The notes under the pieces are model-generated. The model worked only from the letters and a program-made list of their open reading frames with translations. It was not told where the DNA came from and ran no database searches. A stretch of 51,033 bases of DNA from IMG/VR virus record IMGVR_UViG_3300030333_005751, positions 1 to 51,033 of that record; one strand, written 5' to 3'. A program made the position numbers and the translations under genes. Shown piece after piece: positions 7,386 to 14,739 of this stretch; the first letter of the stretch is position 1; every line of letters starts with the position of its first letter. This DNA comes from a virus.

Positions 7386-7825
7386 GCCAATTCCCAATTG
7401 AAATTGAGATTATCTACACTGGTAGAAATTCTCAAGGTAGCCACGTTTTCAAGAAGACTGATGAAAGCAAGAGCGACCTTGTTTTCAGCAAGAATATGGG
7501 GGCAAAACATATCGGTGCGGTTTATACTTTAACTCAAACTGACACAAATACATTCATGCAAAATGCAAAATTCCAAAAGCAACTGGACAACGATGATTGC
7601 GATTGGTCTGAAGAAATCAAAGAGTGGCGAGCGCGAGATGCCGTCGCTGGAGTTCGGCTTCAAGAGAAAAGAGTTCAGAATAAACTCGCTAAAGAGATAG
7701 AATTAGACTTCTGGGAAAACCTCTCCATAGGAGAACTGGCTAACTTAGCACGCACATGGAATCGAACTGAAAGGCGACTTCTCATGGCACGCATAGCCCA
7801 AGAGATAGAGAACAGGTGGGACTGA
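7382..7825 (+). CDS. Unknown 147-aa protein
   Basis: The N-terminal part is predicted to be beta-rich; the C-terminal half is helical and charged (QEKRVQNKLAKEIELDFWENL). It begins in an ATGA overlap. No family recognised. Confidence 0.65.
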   Translation: MSQFPIEIEIIYTGRNSQGSHVFKKTDESKSDLVFSKNMGAKHIGAVYTLTQTDTNTFMQNAKFQKQLDNDDCDWSEEIKEWRARDAVAGVRLQEKRVQNKLAKEIELDFWENLSIGELANLARTWNRTERRLLMARIAQEIENRWD

Positions 7826-7826
7826 A

Positions 7827-8198
7827 ATGAGTTTAGACTGGAAGCCTGATATCGGCGATGATTCTGAGAGCATCGTTTGTGTTTGGCCTGGCCTTATTAT
7901 CGAGTCAGCAGAAGAAGCATTGGACTGGTTCAAAGATAACTTCGGCGTGGATATAAGTATCATCGGAATAGTGAAAACTCTTCCTGACCCTGGGGATAGA
8001 CACCTAGAGAACCCACCGACAGGGGGGCGAACAGACTTCTTCTTCCGACTTCCAAACGAAGATATAGGGGGATTCGCTATCCCCAGATTACAATTCGGTA
8101 TTAGATGGTGGGAAGATATTTTCTTCAACAAAGGCCAGGACATTTACCCTGACGAGTTTATCCAAGCCTACCCCTGTCCTGTGGGGGAATGGGCATGA
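7827..8198 (+). CDS. Unknown 123-aa acidic protein
   Basis: An acidic, aromatic-rich protein (WWEDIFF) beginning one base after the upstream stop. No family or metal motif recognised. Confidence 0.65.
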   Translation: MSLDWKPDIGDDSESIVCVWPGLIIESAEEALDWFKDNFGVDISIIGIVKTLPDPGDRHLENPPTGGRTDFFFRLPNEDIGGFAIPRLQFGIRWWEDIFFNKGQDIYPDEFIQAYPCPVGEWA

Positions 8199-8503
8199 AA
8201 CAGATGATGCTAACACAGGCACTGAGAAAGAGATTTGCTCAGATTGGCTCACAAGAAGAAGTGGACGACCCTATCGTTATCGCGCACTTTTTCGTAGGCT
8301 CATGGGACTGGTATGCTACTGAATTTGATAGCGAGACTGGTATGTTCTTTGGGTGGGTAAAAGGAACCTACCCTGAATGGGGTTCTTTTTCACTGAAAGA
8401 GTTTGAGGATTTCAATGCCAACCCTAACTGGAAAAAGGTAGAAAGGGATTACTATTGGACTGAAAAACCAATATCGGGGGTGCGCGACTATGCACAAAGA
8501 TGA
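8195..8503 (+). CDS. Unknown 102-aa acidic protein
   Basis: I chose the ATG at 8195 because it overlaps the preceding stop as ATGA; an in-frame ATG at 8189 is possible. The middle ([20 protein letters not shown]) resembles small phage DUF2958/DUF6908-type proteins that describe a Trp-rich beta sheet, but the match is only an impression. Confidence 0.6.
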   Translation: MKQMMLTQALRKRFAQIGSQEEVDDPIVIAHFFVGSWDWYATEFDSETGMFFGWVKGTYPEWGSFSLKEFEDFNANPNWKKVERDYYWTEKPISGVRDYAQR

Positions 8504-8846
8504 ACTGGCGGGCATCACAATGGAAGAACTGAGGCTCTTAGGAGACCAGATTACTGCGAGTGCAAAGAGTCTGGGCTTAATTGATAATGAGTCTGAGGTT
8601 TATGGTGTAGTTAGAAAGGGGGGCCGATTCTTGTCCTCTCACGACAAATATGATGCTGGCTATCATTTCTACTGCTCGGCTAGGGGAATTCCCCTCGACC
8701 ATCCTGCCAATCCTGACGGCACTTTCATAGGCCACACGAAGAAAGAGGCATACCTGTGTCTGAAAAAGATATTAGGTGGGCTGGTGTTGGTTCAAGGGGC
8801 AGGGGTGCGAAAATATTACGAATACCGATTTAGAGGTAATTTGTAA
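8490..8846 (+). CDS. Unknown 118-aa protein
   Basis: Helical N-terminus and a mixed C-terminal half with a conserved-looking [15 protein letters not shown] segment. It is the last gene before the next promoter and overlaps the previous gene by 14 nt. Confidence 0.6.
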   Translation: MHKDELAGITMEELRLLGDQITASAKSLGLIDNESEVYGVVRKGGRFLSSHDKYDAGYHFYCSARGIPLDHPANPDGTFIGHTKKEAYLCLKKILGGLVLVQGAGVRKYYEYRFRGNL

Positions 8847-8863
8847 CTGAGTAAAAAGAGTAA

Positions 8864-8888
8864 GCCACAGATTCATCAAGTTTATAAG
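8864..8888 (+). promoter_or_regulatory. GCCACAG-N10-TTTATAAG promoter, leaderless
   Basis: GCCACAG at 8864-8870, 10 bp, then TTTATAAG at 8881-8888. The next ATG is 29 nt after the first TATA base. It shares GAGTAAGCCACAG with the promoter at 6957. Confidence 0.75.
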
Positions 8889-8909
8889 ATAGGACAGGGA
8901 GTTAGAAAT

Positions 8910-9161
8910 ATGACTTGGGATAGAGTAGGAATATTTGATTCGTTTATGGCGGCGGAGGCGTTCTTGGATGAGCATCATAATGGCACTCAGCGTTACAAAG
9001 GCGGCATTCCAGCCTCAGGCCCTAAGCCTGGCATGGGTCGCGTAGACTCGCATCAAATAATCAAAACATTCCCTGGAAGCGACAATAAGCCTAAAACTGA
9101 AGTAAGAATCACGATATGGATAGCCGAAGTCTGGAAAGAAACGGAGAGTGTAAAAGTATGA
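8910..9161 (+). CDS. Small unknown protein
   Basis: An 83-residue protein at the head of the longest stretch of the small-gene cluster, probably translated from a leaderless message. No family recognised. Confidence 0.6.
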   Translation: MTWDRVGIFDSFMAAEAFLDEHHNGTQRYKGGIPASGPKPGMGRVDSHQIIKTFPGSDNKPKTEVRITIWIAEVWKETESVKV

Positions 9162-9466
9162 GTGAGCAACCAATGAATCTCGGCTTTTGGGATAAAAACG
9201 CCAACGATGGTGCTGGTGGTTTTCCAGATGATTTGAGAAAGGCACTGGTAGAAAATTGCCCTCAACCGTTCAAAATCTATAACACACAAAATGTCGGTGT
9301 TACTCAATACTGGGACATGGCTTTCTTTGAGAGCGTAATCCTTAGATGGTGGAATCAGACTCCTAACAATCAGCAACTTTCTGTTCACATGGAAATTATT
9401 CCTGGCGACGGTGTTGTGCTTCAATACACCAGAATATACAAAGATGAAGCCAGTGGGGGTGTATGA
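9158..9466 (+). CDS. Unknown 102-aa protein
   Basis: The ATG at 9158 overlaps the preceding stop (ATGA); the frame remains open upstream but inside that gene. Predicted mixed alpha/beta with many aromatics. No family recognised. Confidence 0.6.
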   Translation: MSEQPMNLGFWDKNANDGAGGFPDDLRKALVENCPQPFKIYNTQNVGVTQYWDMAFFESVILRWWNQTPNNQQLSVHMEIIPGDGVVLQYTRIYKDEASGGV

Positions 9467-9583
9467 ATGTCGTTTTACCCAAAGTGGAATTGCCCCAATT
9501 GTGGAACCCTACAAAAACCAGCATATCATAGAAATATAGGCTCATTCTATCGGAAGCCGACTTGTTGTGGTGATGCTGAATGA
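9467..9583 (+). CDS. Tiny zinc-ribbon protein
   Basis: 38 residues with CPNC near the N-terminus and CC near the C-terminus, forming a plausible zinc-binding knuckle pair. It starts directly after the preceding stop and overlaps the next start. Confidence 0.5.
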   Translation: MSFYPKWNCPNCGTLQKPAYHRNIGSFYRKPTCCGDAE

Positions 9584-9759
9584 CCGAGAAATTCTATTTT
9601 ACCGACGATGCGAGGCATGGGCCTGGCAAAGACTCACCGAAAGAGGTCAAGATAATCTACATTAAATACTGTGGACTGGAAAAGTATGAACACGACATAA
9701 GAGTTAGACTGAAACTAGGTGACAAATTCTACACTGGCGTATTGGAGATGAACGAATGA
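9580..9759 (+). CDS. Small unknown protein
   Basis: 59 residues with ATGA overlaps at both ends. Probably a small beta-rich fold (VKIIYIKY, IRVRLKLGDKFY). Confidence 0.5.
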   Translation: MTEKFYFTDDARHGPGKDSPKEVKIIYIKYCGLEKYEHDIRVRLKLGDKFYTGVLEMNE

Positions 9760-9938
9760 GTTTGAATTTCGATTGCGTAGAATGCAAAAAGACTGTTGAT
9801 TTTCCTGATGAGGATTGCATGGGTGAACATTGTATAACTTGCTACTGGCTGAAGAGAGACATTGTAGATGCTGAGGACTATGAAGATAACAAAGAATGGT
9901 ATGAGATTACACTGGGAGATGATAAAGATGAATCCTGA
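9756..9938 (+). CDS. Small zinc-ribbon protein
   Basis: 60 residues with CVEC and CITC pairs about 20 residues apart plus two further Cys/His residues (DCMGEHC), followed by a highly acidic tail. Confidence 0.6.
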   Translation: MSLNFDCVECKKTVDFPDEDCMGEHCITCYWLKRDIVDAEDYEDNKEWYEITLGDDKDES

Positions 9939-10143
9939 AAATCCTGACGACCAGAAATTCGTTGAGGATTTCTTGGCTCTTGATGAGGCTGACCAAAAGA
10001 GACTTCTCTCTTGTGACCAGTGTGGGGCAGATTTGACTGACCCTGAGAACCATCCACCATCAGTTATAGTAACTTTAGATTTTGAGGAGACCATGAAAGA
10101 GGTCTCAAAAATAGTTTGTGTCAGATGTAATTTAGATGTTTGA
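9928..10143 (+). CDS. Small zinc-ribbon protein
   Basis: 71 residues. The ATG at 9928 begins MNPENPDDQ; an upstream extension would lie over the preceding gene in another frame. CDQC and CVRC are about 35 residues apart, a long-linker zinc ribbon. Confidence 0.6.
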   Translation: MNPENPDDQKFVEDFLALDEADQKRLLSCDQCGADLTDPENHPPSVIVTLDFEETMKEVSKIVCVRCNLDV

Positions 10144-10178
10144 AAATGTTTATAGGGTGTCGAGTGTGGGGTATTTTC

Positions 10179-10322
10179 ATGGCGTATGAGATGGATTACG
10201 ACGACGTTCTCTCCCAATTGAAAAAGGAGAATGAGGAGTTAAAAGCACAGAATGAATTTCTTTCTCAAGCCTATGAAAAACTCAAGGCAAAGATAACGGT
10301 GATGTGGGGTAGTAGACTATGA
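10179..10322 (+). CDS. Small coiled-coil protein
   Basis: 47 residues from MAYEMDYDD; the middle is a heptad-like KKENEELKAQNEFLSQAYE coiled coil. A TATA-like TTTATAGG at 10148-10155 lies 31 nt before this ATG, so it may have its own leaderless promoter. An in-frame extension to 10140 would place that TATA box within the gene. Confidence 0.5.
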   Translation: MAYEMDYDDVLSQLKKENEELKAQNEFLSQAYEKLKAKITVMWGSRL

Positions 10323-10558
10323 ATAAGATAATTCTTGAACCGTTTGACAGCAATTACGATGACCATTACTACGTTAGAGTAATATGTGGGGATTTCGACC
10401 ATGTGATTGCTATTGTGAATCTGACCTTGACCGTAACTACTAATGACAAACTCAAGAAATTTGGTCGAATGACTGAGGCTGAATTATGGGCAGAATTCAA
10501 TTCGATTATAAAAGATAGAGAGCAATTGAAAAAAGAGGCTGAAAAAGATGTTAACTGA
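10319..10558 (+). CDS. Small unknown protein
   Basis: 79 residues with a beta-rich N-terminal half and a charged helical C-terminus. It begins in an ATGA overlap. Confidence 0.55.
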   Translation: MNKIILEPFDSNYDDHYYVRVICGDFDHVIAIVNLTLTVTTNDKLKKFGRMTEAELWAEFNSIIKDREQLKKEAEKDVN

Positions 10559-10805
10559 TATAACGTGGGGAACCTATATGGCTGGCGACGGCACAATAAG
10601 AAAAGAAACTGTTGTCTCAGGATTCGATAGTGAATATGAGATGTGGAAATACTATGACGGTCTTTTCGATAAAGAAGGTGTGACTTTGTGTAGACACAAT
10701 AAGAAGGTTACACTGAAAACTGTTTGGGTTCCGATAGCAGAATACTTAGAATGGAAGGGTTGGACTGAATTCCTTCCACAAGAAGCAGGGGCTGAAGAAG
10801 AATGA
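10548..10805 (+). CDS. Small unknown acidic protein
   Basis: 85 residues, overlapping the preceding gene by 11 nt. An internal Met (GTYMAGDG) could be the true start. The KKVTLKTVWVPIAEYLEWKG part suggests a small alpha/beta domain. Confidence 0.5.
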   Translation: MLTDITWGTYMAGDGTIRKETVVSGFDSEYEMWKYYDGLFDKEGVTLCRHNKKVTLKTVWVPIAEYLEWKGWTEFLPQEAGAEEE

Positions 10806-10948
10806 CACTTGAAGGACTGGAAGAAGATTTTGCGGAATTGTGGGATATGTGGTTTGGGAGTAAAATAGTAGCAGACTTCTATGGTATAAGAAACAAACTG
10901 AGAGAAATAAATCACAAATATAACTTAGGATTGGTGGAACCAACATGA
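10802..10948 (+). CDS. Small unknown helical protein
   Basis: 48 residues with ATGA overlaps on both sides, acidic at the N-terminus and basic at the C-terminus. Confidence 0.45.
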   Translation: MTLEGLEEDFAELWDMWFGSKIVADFYGIRNKLREINHKYNLGLVEPT

Positions 10949-11061
10949 TACTGGATGATGCTAAAGAGGCTTTCGATTTCCAAGCCTTCACCAGATGGGG
11001 TGTCCGTATATTCGTAGGTATTATCACACTGATTATGATTATGGCGGTGCTTTGGGCATGA
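10945..11061 (+). CDS. Single-span membrane peptide
   Basis: 38 residues ending in one hydrophobic helix (IFVGIITLIMIMAVLW). It is tightly coupled to both neighbours. It could be a membrane-acting early peptide; nothing more can be said. Confidence 0.5.
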   Translation: MILDDAKEAFDFQAFTRWGVRIFVGIITLIMIMAVLWA

Positions 11062-11267
11062 GAAACTTCATAGAATTAGAGTCTGAAATGAATGGCTCAA
11101 CCCTCATAGATGTTAATTCGATTGTAGCCGTTGGGCATTACAAAAAGTTACTGGTAGATTTGCATCTTTCTTCTGGAACGATTTTTACAATCAAAAAGAA
11201 GTCTGAAAACTATCAATATTTGATAGATGCTCTACCAGGCGAATTTAAGCGGGTGTTGGAAGAATGA
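11058..11267 (+). CDS. Small unknown protein
   Basis: 69 residues beginning MRNFIELES in an ATGA overlap. The IDVNSIVAVGHYKKLLVDLHLSSG pattern resembles small SH3-like phage/host proteins of the YlzJ or DUF3127 kind, but this is not decisive. Confidence 0.5.
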   Translation: MRNFIELESEMNGSTLIDVNSIVAVGHYKKLLVDLHLSSGTIFTIKKKSENYQYLIDALPGEFKRVLEE

Positions 11268-11521
11268 GGAATAGACTGGGTTTCATTCAAAGACCTGATG
11301 GTAAGAGGTATCGCATTCGCTTGGGCCAGCATGAGAAAGGTGAAAAGAATACTGGTATGTGTTGTCCTAATTATCACAAGGGCGGCGATTCCCATTGTCC
11401 TGAGAGTAGCCTAAGCACAGGATGGATGATTTCATTTCAATACGAATTGGGTCAAAACCCTCTAACGTGCTTTCAATGCGGCGCGGTCATAGGTGAATGG
11501 CAACCCGATAAACCGGAGTAG
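11264..11521 (+). CDS. Small zinc-binding protein
   Basis: 85 residues. Cysteines in CCPNYHKGGDSHCPE and CFQCG could bind one or two metals. The arrangement, with a long middle insert between ligand groups, recalls primase-type zinc folds, but the family is not recognised. Confidence 0.55.
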   Translation: MRNRLGFIQRPDGKRYRIRLGQHEKGEKNTGMCCPNYHKGGDSHCPESSLSTGWMISFQYELGQNPLTCFQCGAVIGEWQPDKPE

Positions 11522-11527
11522 ATTTTA

Positions 11528-11728
11528 ATGAGTGTAAAAAGATACCAATTCGATACTGATGAACAATTTCAGGAAGCACAAAGAGAGGAGATGAATCAAT
11601 TAGTCATGTATATGCACAACCTAATAGTGCGTGCCGAAAATAAAGCATCAAGAAACTGGAAAGTGGCTATGTTGGCAACATTGGGCTGGGGATTAACATA
11701 TCTATGGCTTGTAGCGGAGGTATTCTGA
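11528..11728 (+). CDS. Small tail-anchored membrane protein
   Basis: 66 residues: a charged helical N-terminus followed by one hydrophobic segment at the C-terminus (VAMLATLGWGLTYLWLVAEVF). Confidence 0.55.
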   Translation: MSVKRYQFDTDEQFQEAQREEMNQLVMYMHNLIVRAENKASRNWKVAMLATLGWGLTYLWLVAEVF

Positions 11729-11729
11729 A

Positions 11730-11855
11730 ATGAGAAACCACCAGCATGAATTATTCGTCCTATGTAGGGCCATCAGTAGAGAAGGTGCGACCCTTGAGGA
11801 ACTGAGGGCTTATGCTTATTCCTACTTTCCTCAACTGAGAAAGGAGAGAAATTAA
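11730..11855 (+). CDS. Small unknown helical protein
   Basis: 41 residues in a short interval between two genes, one base after the previous stop. The sequence GATLEELRAYAYSYFP looks helical. The next gene begins one base after its stop. Confidence 0.45.
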   Translation: MRNHQHELFVLCRAISREGATLEELRAYAYSYFPQLRKERN

Positions 11856-11856
11856 T

Positions 11857-12159
11857 ATGGGCTGGGAAGTAGCGATTAATGAGACCCACGATGGGGAATT
11901 CAGACGCTTTGTGTTTTTCTGTAATACGAGTGATAATCCATTCGGCCCCGTAGTCTCTTTGAATAATTGTGAGGACAAAAATGAATTCTACAAAGCGTGG
12001 GATAAAGTTAATCTGGGATTAGATGCAAGACTTTTACACTCTTTACCTAATGGGTTAGAGGACGCAATAGAGAGAATGAAAAAGTATTTCGGTGAGGATG
12101 AAGAAACTCTAATGAAGGAAATAATCGGAGAGAAAGAGAATGAAACGGGTGAAGAATGA
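11857..12159 (+). CDS. Unknown 100-aa acidic protein
   Basis: A beta-rich N-terminal half and an acidic helical C-terminus ending ENETGEE. It is preceded by a good AAGGAGAG ribosome site. No family recognised. Confidence 0.6.
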   Translation: MGWEVAINETHDGEFRRFVFFCNTSDNPFGPVVSLNNCEDKNEFYKAWDKVNLGLDARLLHSLPNGLEDAIERMKKYFGEDEETLMKEIIGEKENETGEE

Positions 12160-12237
12160 AAGAATCAATTCAGACTATTATTGGTTGACTATGACAAAAA
12201 GGAGAAAGTCTATAAGCCCGCAAGAAGAGGAGTGAAA

Positions 12238-12609
12238 ATGCCAAGAGGGGGTAACGCGAAGGTGGCTGACGACGCATGGAAAATCGGTGTATCATTAGGT
12301 AGACCCATTCATATTTACGATGTGATTGATAGACTGAAGATGAAACCTATGCGAACCAAATCTCGGACTCATCTAAGAATGCGAATACCCACACCGAATC
12401 AACTGGCACAAGTTTTCTCAAGGAGTGGTTGGTTCGATAAGGTAGGAACGACTAGAGTAGACGGAAGAGAGGTCTGCCTCTACTTACCAAAATCACTCGA
12501 TGAACTGATTGAAACAAAGGTCAAGTCTGGAGTGCAAACAAGAACCGACCCAAAAAAATTTCCACAATTTTTAAAGGATGAAATCAAGAGGAGAGGATTA
12601 GATGGTTAG
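12238..12609 (+). CDS. Probable winged-helix DNA-binding protein
   Basis: 123 residues from MPRGGNAKV; GAGGAG lies just upstream. An open extension to a TTG at 12181 is less likely. The pattern PIHIYDVIDRLK...PTPNQLAQVFSRSGWF...VCLYLP is typical of a winged helix with a beta hairpin. The PTPNQLAQ helix resembles PSPHSLAS in the gene at 19678 and MEPRQLTS at 26534. Its basic charge supports DNA binding. The target is unknown. Confidence 0.6.
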   Translation: MPRGGNAKVADDAWKIGVSLGRPIHIYDVIDRLKMKPMRTKSRTHLRMRIPTPNQLAQVFSRSGWFDKVGTTRVDGREVCLYLPKSLDELIETKVKSGVQTRTDPKKFPQFLKDEIKRRGLDG

Positions 12610-12820
12610 CGTATATGAAGAAAGAGTCATCGAAAAAATCCGAAGCCGAGCCGCCGTAGGTCTCCAGAAATACGGGACTACGATGGCTAGGGAAGATTTA
12701 AGTAACTTGGAGTGGTTGAACCATTTACAAGAAGAACTGCTCGATGGCGCGATTTACATCGAAAGACTTCGGGATATTGTTAATGAATTAGAGGGGGCTA
12801 TGAATGAGAGAAAGCACTAA
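12602..12820 (+). CDS. MazG-like / all-alpha NTP pyrophosphohydrolase
   Basis: 72 residues. KYGTTMAREDLSNLEWLNHLQEELLDGAIYIE matches the shape of small phage MazG/DUF550-type all-alpha NTP pyrophosphatases, which hydrolyse nucleoside triphosphates to monophosphates. The EELLD acidic pair would bind Mg2+. In viruses these enzymes clean or rebalance nucleotide pools or counter (p)ppGpp-like alarmones. It is short but covers the core helices. Confidence 0.6.
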   Translation: MVSVYEERVIEKIRSRAAVGLQKYGTTMAREDLSNLEWLNHLQEELLDGAIYIERLRDIVNELEGAMNERKH

Positions 12821-12905
12821 AATGTTCATCAAATTGGCATTCCTTTGTCTAGGTAGTCTGGCTTCGCTTTTAGGGGTTACACTTTGGTTGGGGGAGTCAC
12901 CATGA
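12804..12905 (+). CDS. Single-span membrane peptide
   Basis: 33 residues with one hydrophobic helix (IKLAFLCLGSLASLLGVTLW). It overlaps the ends of both neighbours (ATGA with the next gene). Confidence 0.5.
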   Translation: MRESTKMFIKLAFLCLGSLASLLGVTLWLGESP

Positions 12906-13477
12906 ACATTTTCATTCTGGATAACGACCCCGCTAAGGCGGCAGAATATATTGACGACATTAGACTGTCCAAGATGGCAGTAGAGTCTAGTCAAATGTTA
13001 TCAGCGGCGGTAATCCTTCATGGGGCTACGCCCGACATGATGCCATTGACAAAGAAAGGCACGCCATACAAAGGCGGCCATCCTAACCATCCCTGCACCG
13101 TATGGGTTGGTAGGAATAGGGCTAATTTCCTGTGGCTATACAAGCATGGGTTGGCTCTTTGCGAGGAATACTCACGACGATATGTGGGTAAAGTGCATGG
13201 CTCACATCACGCAATCATAGCACTGGGTAAACTGAGTCACTTGATACCTGAAGGAGAACTGACTCCTTTCGCCCAAGCCATGCCTGACGAATTCCGAGAC
13301 TCGGATGCGGTAAAGGCATACCGAGCATATTACCATTCAAAAAAGCACAGCACTGCTGGCGTTAGATACCGATTGGTCTCATGGCCCTCTTGGTGGGATG
13401 ACAACAAAGAGAAGCCTGTCGTCGTAGAAAGAGATGATGAGAGAACCGTCTATCTGAAATCATTGGGGTTGTTGTGA
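12902..13477 (+). CDS. Phage protein resembling pyrimidine-dimer glycosylase-type family
   Basis: 191 residues. I used the ATG at 12902 (MNIFILDNDP) because it overlaps the preceding stop. The opening MNIFILDNDPAKAAEY, the later NHPCTVWVGRNRANFLWLY, MPDEF and AYRAYYHSKK segments match a protein often seen in marine phages, usually labelled pyrimidine dimer DNA glycosylase or left hypothetical. If that label is right it would begin repair of UV-damaged viral DNA. Conserved His, Asp and Trp residues suggest an enzyme. The family match is from memory; the enzymatic label is uncertain. Confidence 0.6.
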   Translation: MNIFILDNDPAKAAEYIDDIRLSKMAVESSQMLSAAVILHGATPDMMPLTKKGTPYKGGHPNHPCTVWVGRNRANFLWLYKHGLALCEEYSRRYVGKVHGSHHAIIALGKLSHLIPEGELTPFAQAMPDEFRDSDAVKAYRAYYHSKKHSTAGVRYRLVSWPSWWDDNKEKPVVVERDDERTVYLKSLGLL

Positions 13478-13596
13478 TGAGCGAAAAATGGTATCTCGAC
13501 CACATGGGTATCATGGCGTTCTGGAGAACAGTCTTAGGTGGACTGAATCTAATCATAGCGTCTTTAATTGCGCTGAAAGTTTTTGAGGTCATATAA
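13477..13596 (+). CDS. Single-span membrane peptide
   Basis: 39 residues with a hydrophobic C-terminal helix (LGGLNLIIASLIALKVFEVI), beginning in a TGATG overlap with the preceding gene. Confidence 0.5.
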   Translation: MSEKWYLDHMGIMAFWRTVLGGLNLIIASLIALKVFEVI

Positions 13597-13613
13597 TGTC
13601 AGAGTCACGTTTT

Positions 13614-13697
13614 GGGAGAGGGGGTTTTACGCAAACCTCCACCAGATCCTGGTTGCGGTTACTTCATTTCCGCATCCTCTCGTTTTACCCCTCTCCC
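13614..13697 (+). other. Inverted-repeat element between small genes
   Basis: GGGAGAGGGG at 13614-13623 pairs with CCCCTCTCCC at 13688-13697. Inside, ACCAG 13641-13645 pairs with CTGGT 13649-13653. It occupies most of a 150-nt gap with no convincing gene (a 40-codon frame from 13595 has poor composition). It may be a processed RNA structure, a boundary element or a partial terminator within the operon. Confidence 0.45.
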
Positions 13698-13746
13698 GCG
13701 TGGCACAAAAAATATTGAAAAAAGGTGGTTTTTAGGGCTGAGTATT

Positions 13747-13863
13747 ATGAAAGTTATGCTGGAATTATGTCAAGAGTGTAGGGAATATCCCGCCATGAAA
13801 GGAAAGACTATATGCTTCTACTGTCACGACTTAGAGGAGAGATTATGGAGAATGGGACTATGA
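13747..13863 (+). CDS. Tiny zinc-ribbon protein
   Basis: 38 residues with CQEC and CFYC about 18 residues apart, a classic short treble-clef/zinc-ribbon spacing. I chose the ATG at 13747 because the open extension upstream would cross the inverted-repeat element. Confidence 0.55.
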   Translation: MKVMLELCQECREYPAMKGKTICFYCHDLEERLWRMGL

Positions 13864-14219
13864 AGAGAACGAAGATGAGAAGGCACGCTCGCACCAGATT
13901 TTACATTGGGTGTATCTTGAGAGAGGCTGAAGAGCCATTATCCTCAACGATGATAGCAAACCGACTTACCCGATACCGTGAGACTCGACGCTACTTGAAT
14001 AATGCTGGTAGCATTTCTAATCTGATTCTAGGTGCTGATGGGATAAGAAGGACTAATAATTACCCTCAAACTTACCACTTGACGGACTGGGAAGCATTTC
14101 GTGAGTGGATAGGATTAGATGAGAAGAAGTGGCGGTCAATAGAGAACCTAACAGAACATTACTCAAGAGAAGGAAATAAGGCAAAGGATTATAGGCGTAT
14201 CAAGAAGAGGGATATTTGA
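13860..14219 (+). CDS. Probable helix-turn-helix protein
   Basis: 119 residues from MKRTKMRRH in an ATGA overlap. EEPLSSTMIANRLTRYRETRRYLNNAGSISNLIL reads as a winged-helix-type domain similar in layout to the genes at 12238 and 19678. It is strongly basic. The function is unknown, but DNA binding is likely. Confidence 0.55.
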   Translation: MKRTKMRRHARTRFYIGCILREAEEPLSSTMIANRLTRYRETRRYLNNAGSISNLILGADGIRRTNNYPQTYHLTDWEAFREWIGLDEKKWRSIENLTEHYSREGNKAKDYRRIKKRDI

Positions 14220-14443
14220 TGGAGAGGGTAGAGAATCACATGGTAGCGTTACCACAACCAGAACTCGATGGTGGGCCTGAATGCGCTCATAATCAAGACG
14301 GGTGTGAATGGGAACATTACAATGTCGCTTCTCATACTGACGTTGACGTTGATGGGTCTAATGCTCACGTTGTCTTAACATTGAATTGCATTCATTGTGA
14401 GAGAGAGATTCAATCTGATTATTCTTGGAGGATTGAGGAATAA
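14219..14443 (+). CDS. Small zinc-binding protein
   Basis: 74 residues from ATG 14219, overlapping the previous stop by one base. Possible ligands are CAHNQDGCEWEH and CIHC. The beta-rich middle (VDVDGSNAHVVLTLNC) fits a zinc-ribbon fold. Confidence 0.55.
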   Translation: MERVENHMVALPQPELDGGPECAHNQDGCEWEHYNVASHTDVDVDGSNAHVVLTLNCIHCEREIQSDYSWRIEE

Positions 14444-14739
14444 TGGGAACTGGAACTGATGGCCGAACAAGTTACGACTTCTTTTTCGGTGTCTATTACA
14501 AAAAAGAGCATCAATATGAGAGAGATACCGTTAGAATAGGGCATGAGAAGGTTGATGAAGATATGTTGTTATTTCGTGCCGCGAGTTTGCCTGATAGCGA
14601 CAAGGAAAAGATTCAAGAATTAATTGACTCTCCCTCGGGGTGGATTTACATCAATGACGGTCATGGGATAATTGTCAAAGTCAAAAACGGAAGAGAGCAG
14701 GGGTTTGTTCAAAATGTCACGGAAGAAGATGCCGAGTGA
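14443..14739 (+). CDS. Unknown 98-aa protein
   Basis: It starts at an ATG sharing its A with the preceding TAA. An acidic, mixed fold with a possible GTGTDGRTSYDFFFG nucleotide-loop-like N-terminus that does not match a known P-loop. It overlaps the next gene by 26 nt. Confidence 0.55.
   Translation: MGTGTDGRTSYDFFFGVYYKKEHQYERDTVRIGHEKVDEDMLLFRAASLPDSDKEKIQELIDSPSGWIYINDGHGIIVKVKNGREQGFVQNVTEEDAE

Noticed and set aside
9729-10217. 162-codon leftward frame in the small-gene cluster
   Set aside because: It opposes three overlapping zinc-ribbon and coiled-coil genes that show the local coupling pattern.
13595-13717. 40-codon frame over the inverted-repeat element
   Set aside because: Composition (Arg/Ser/Trp-rich) and coincidence with the stem sequences argue for structure rather than protein.
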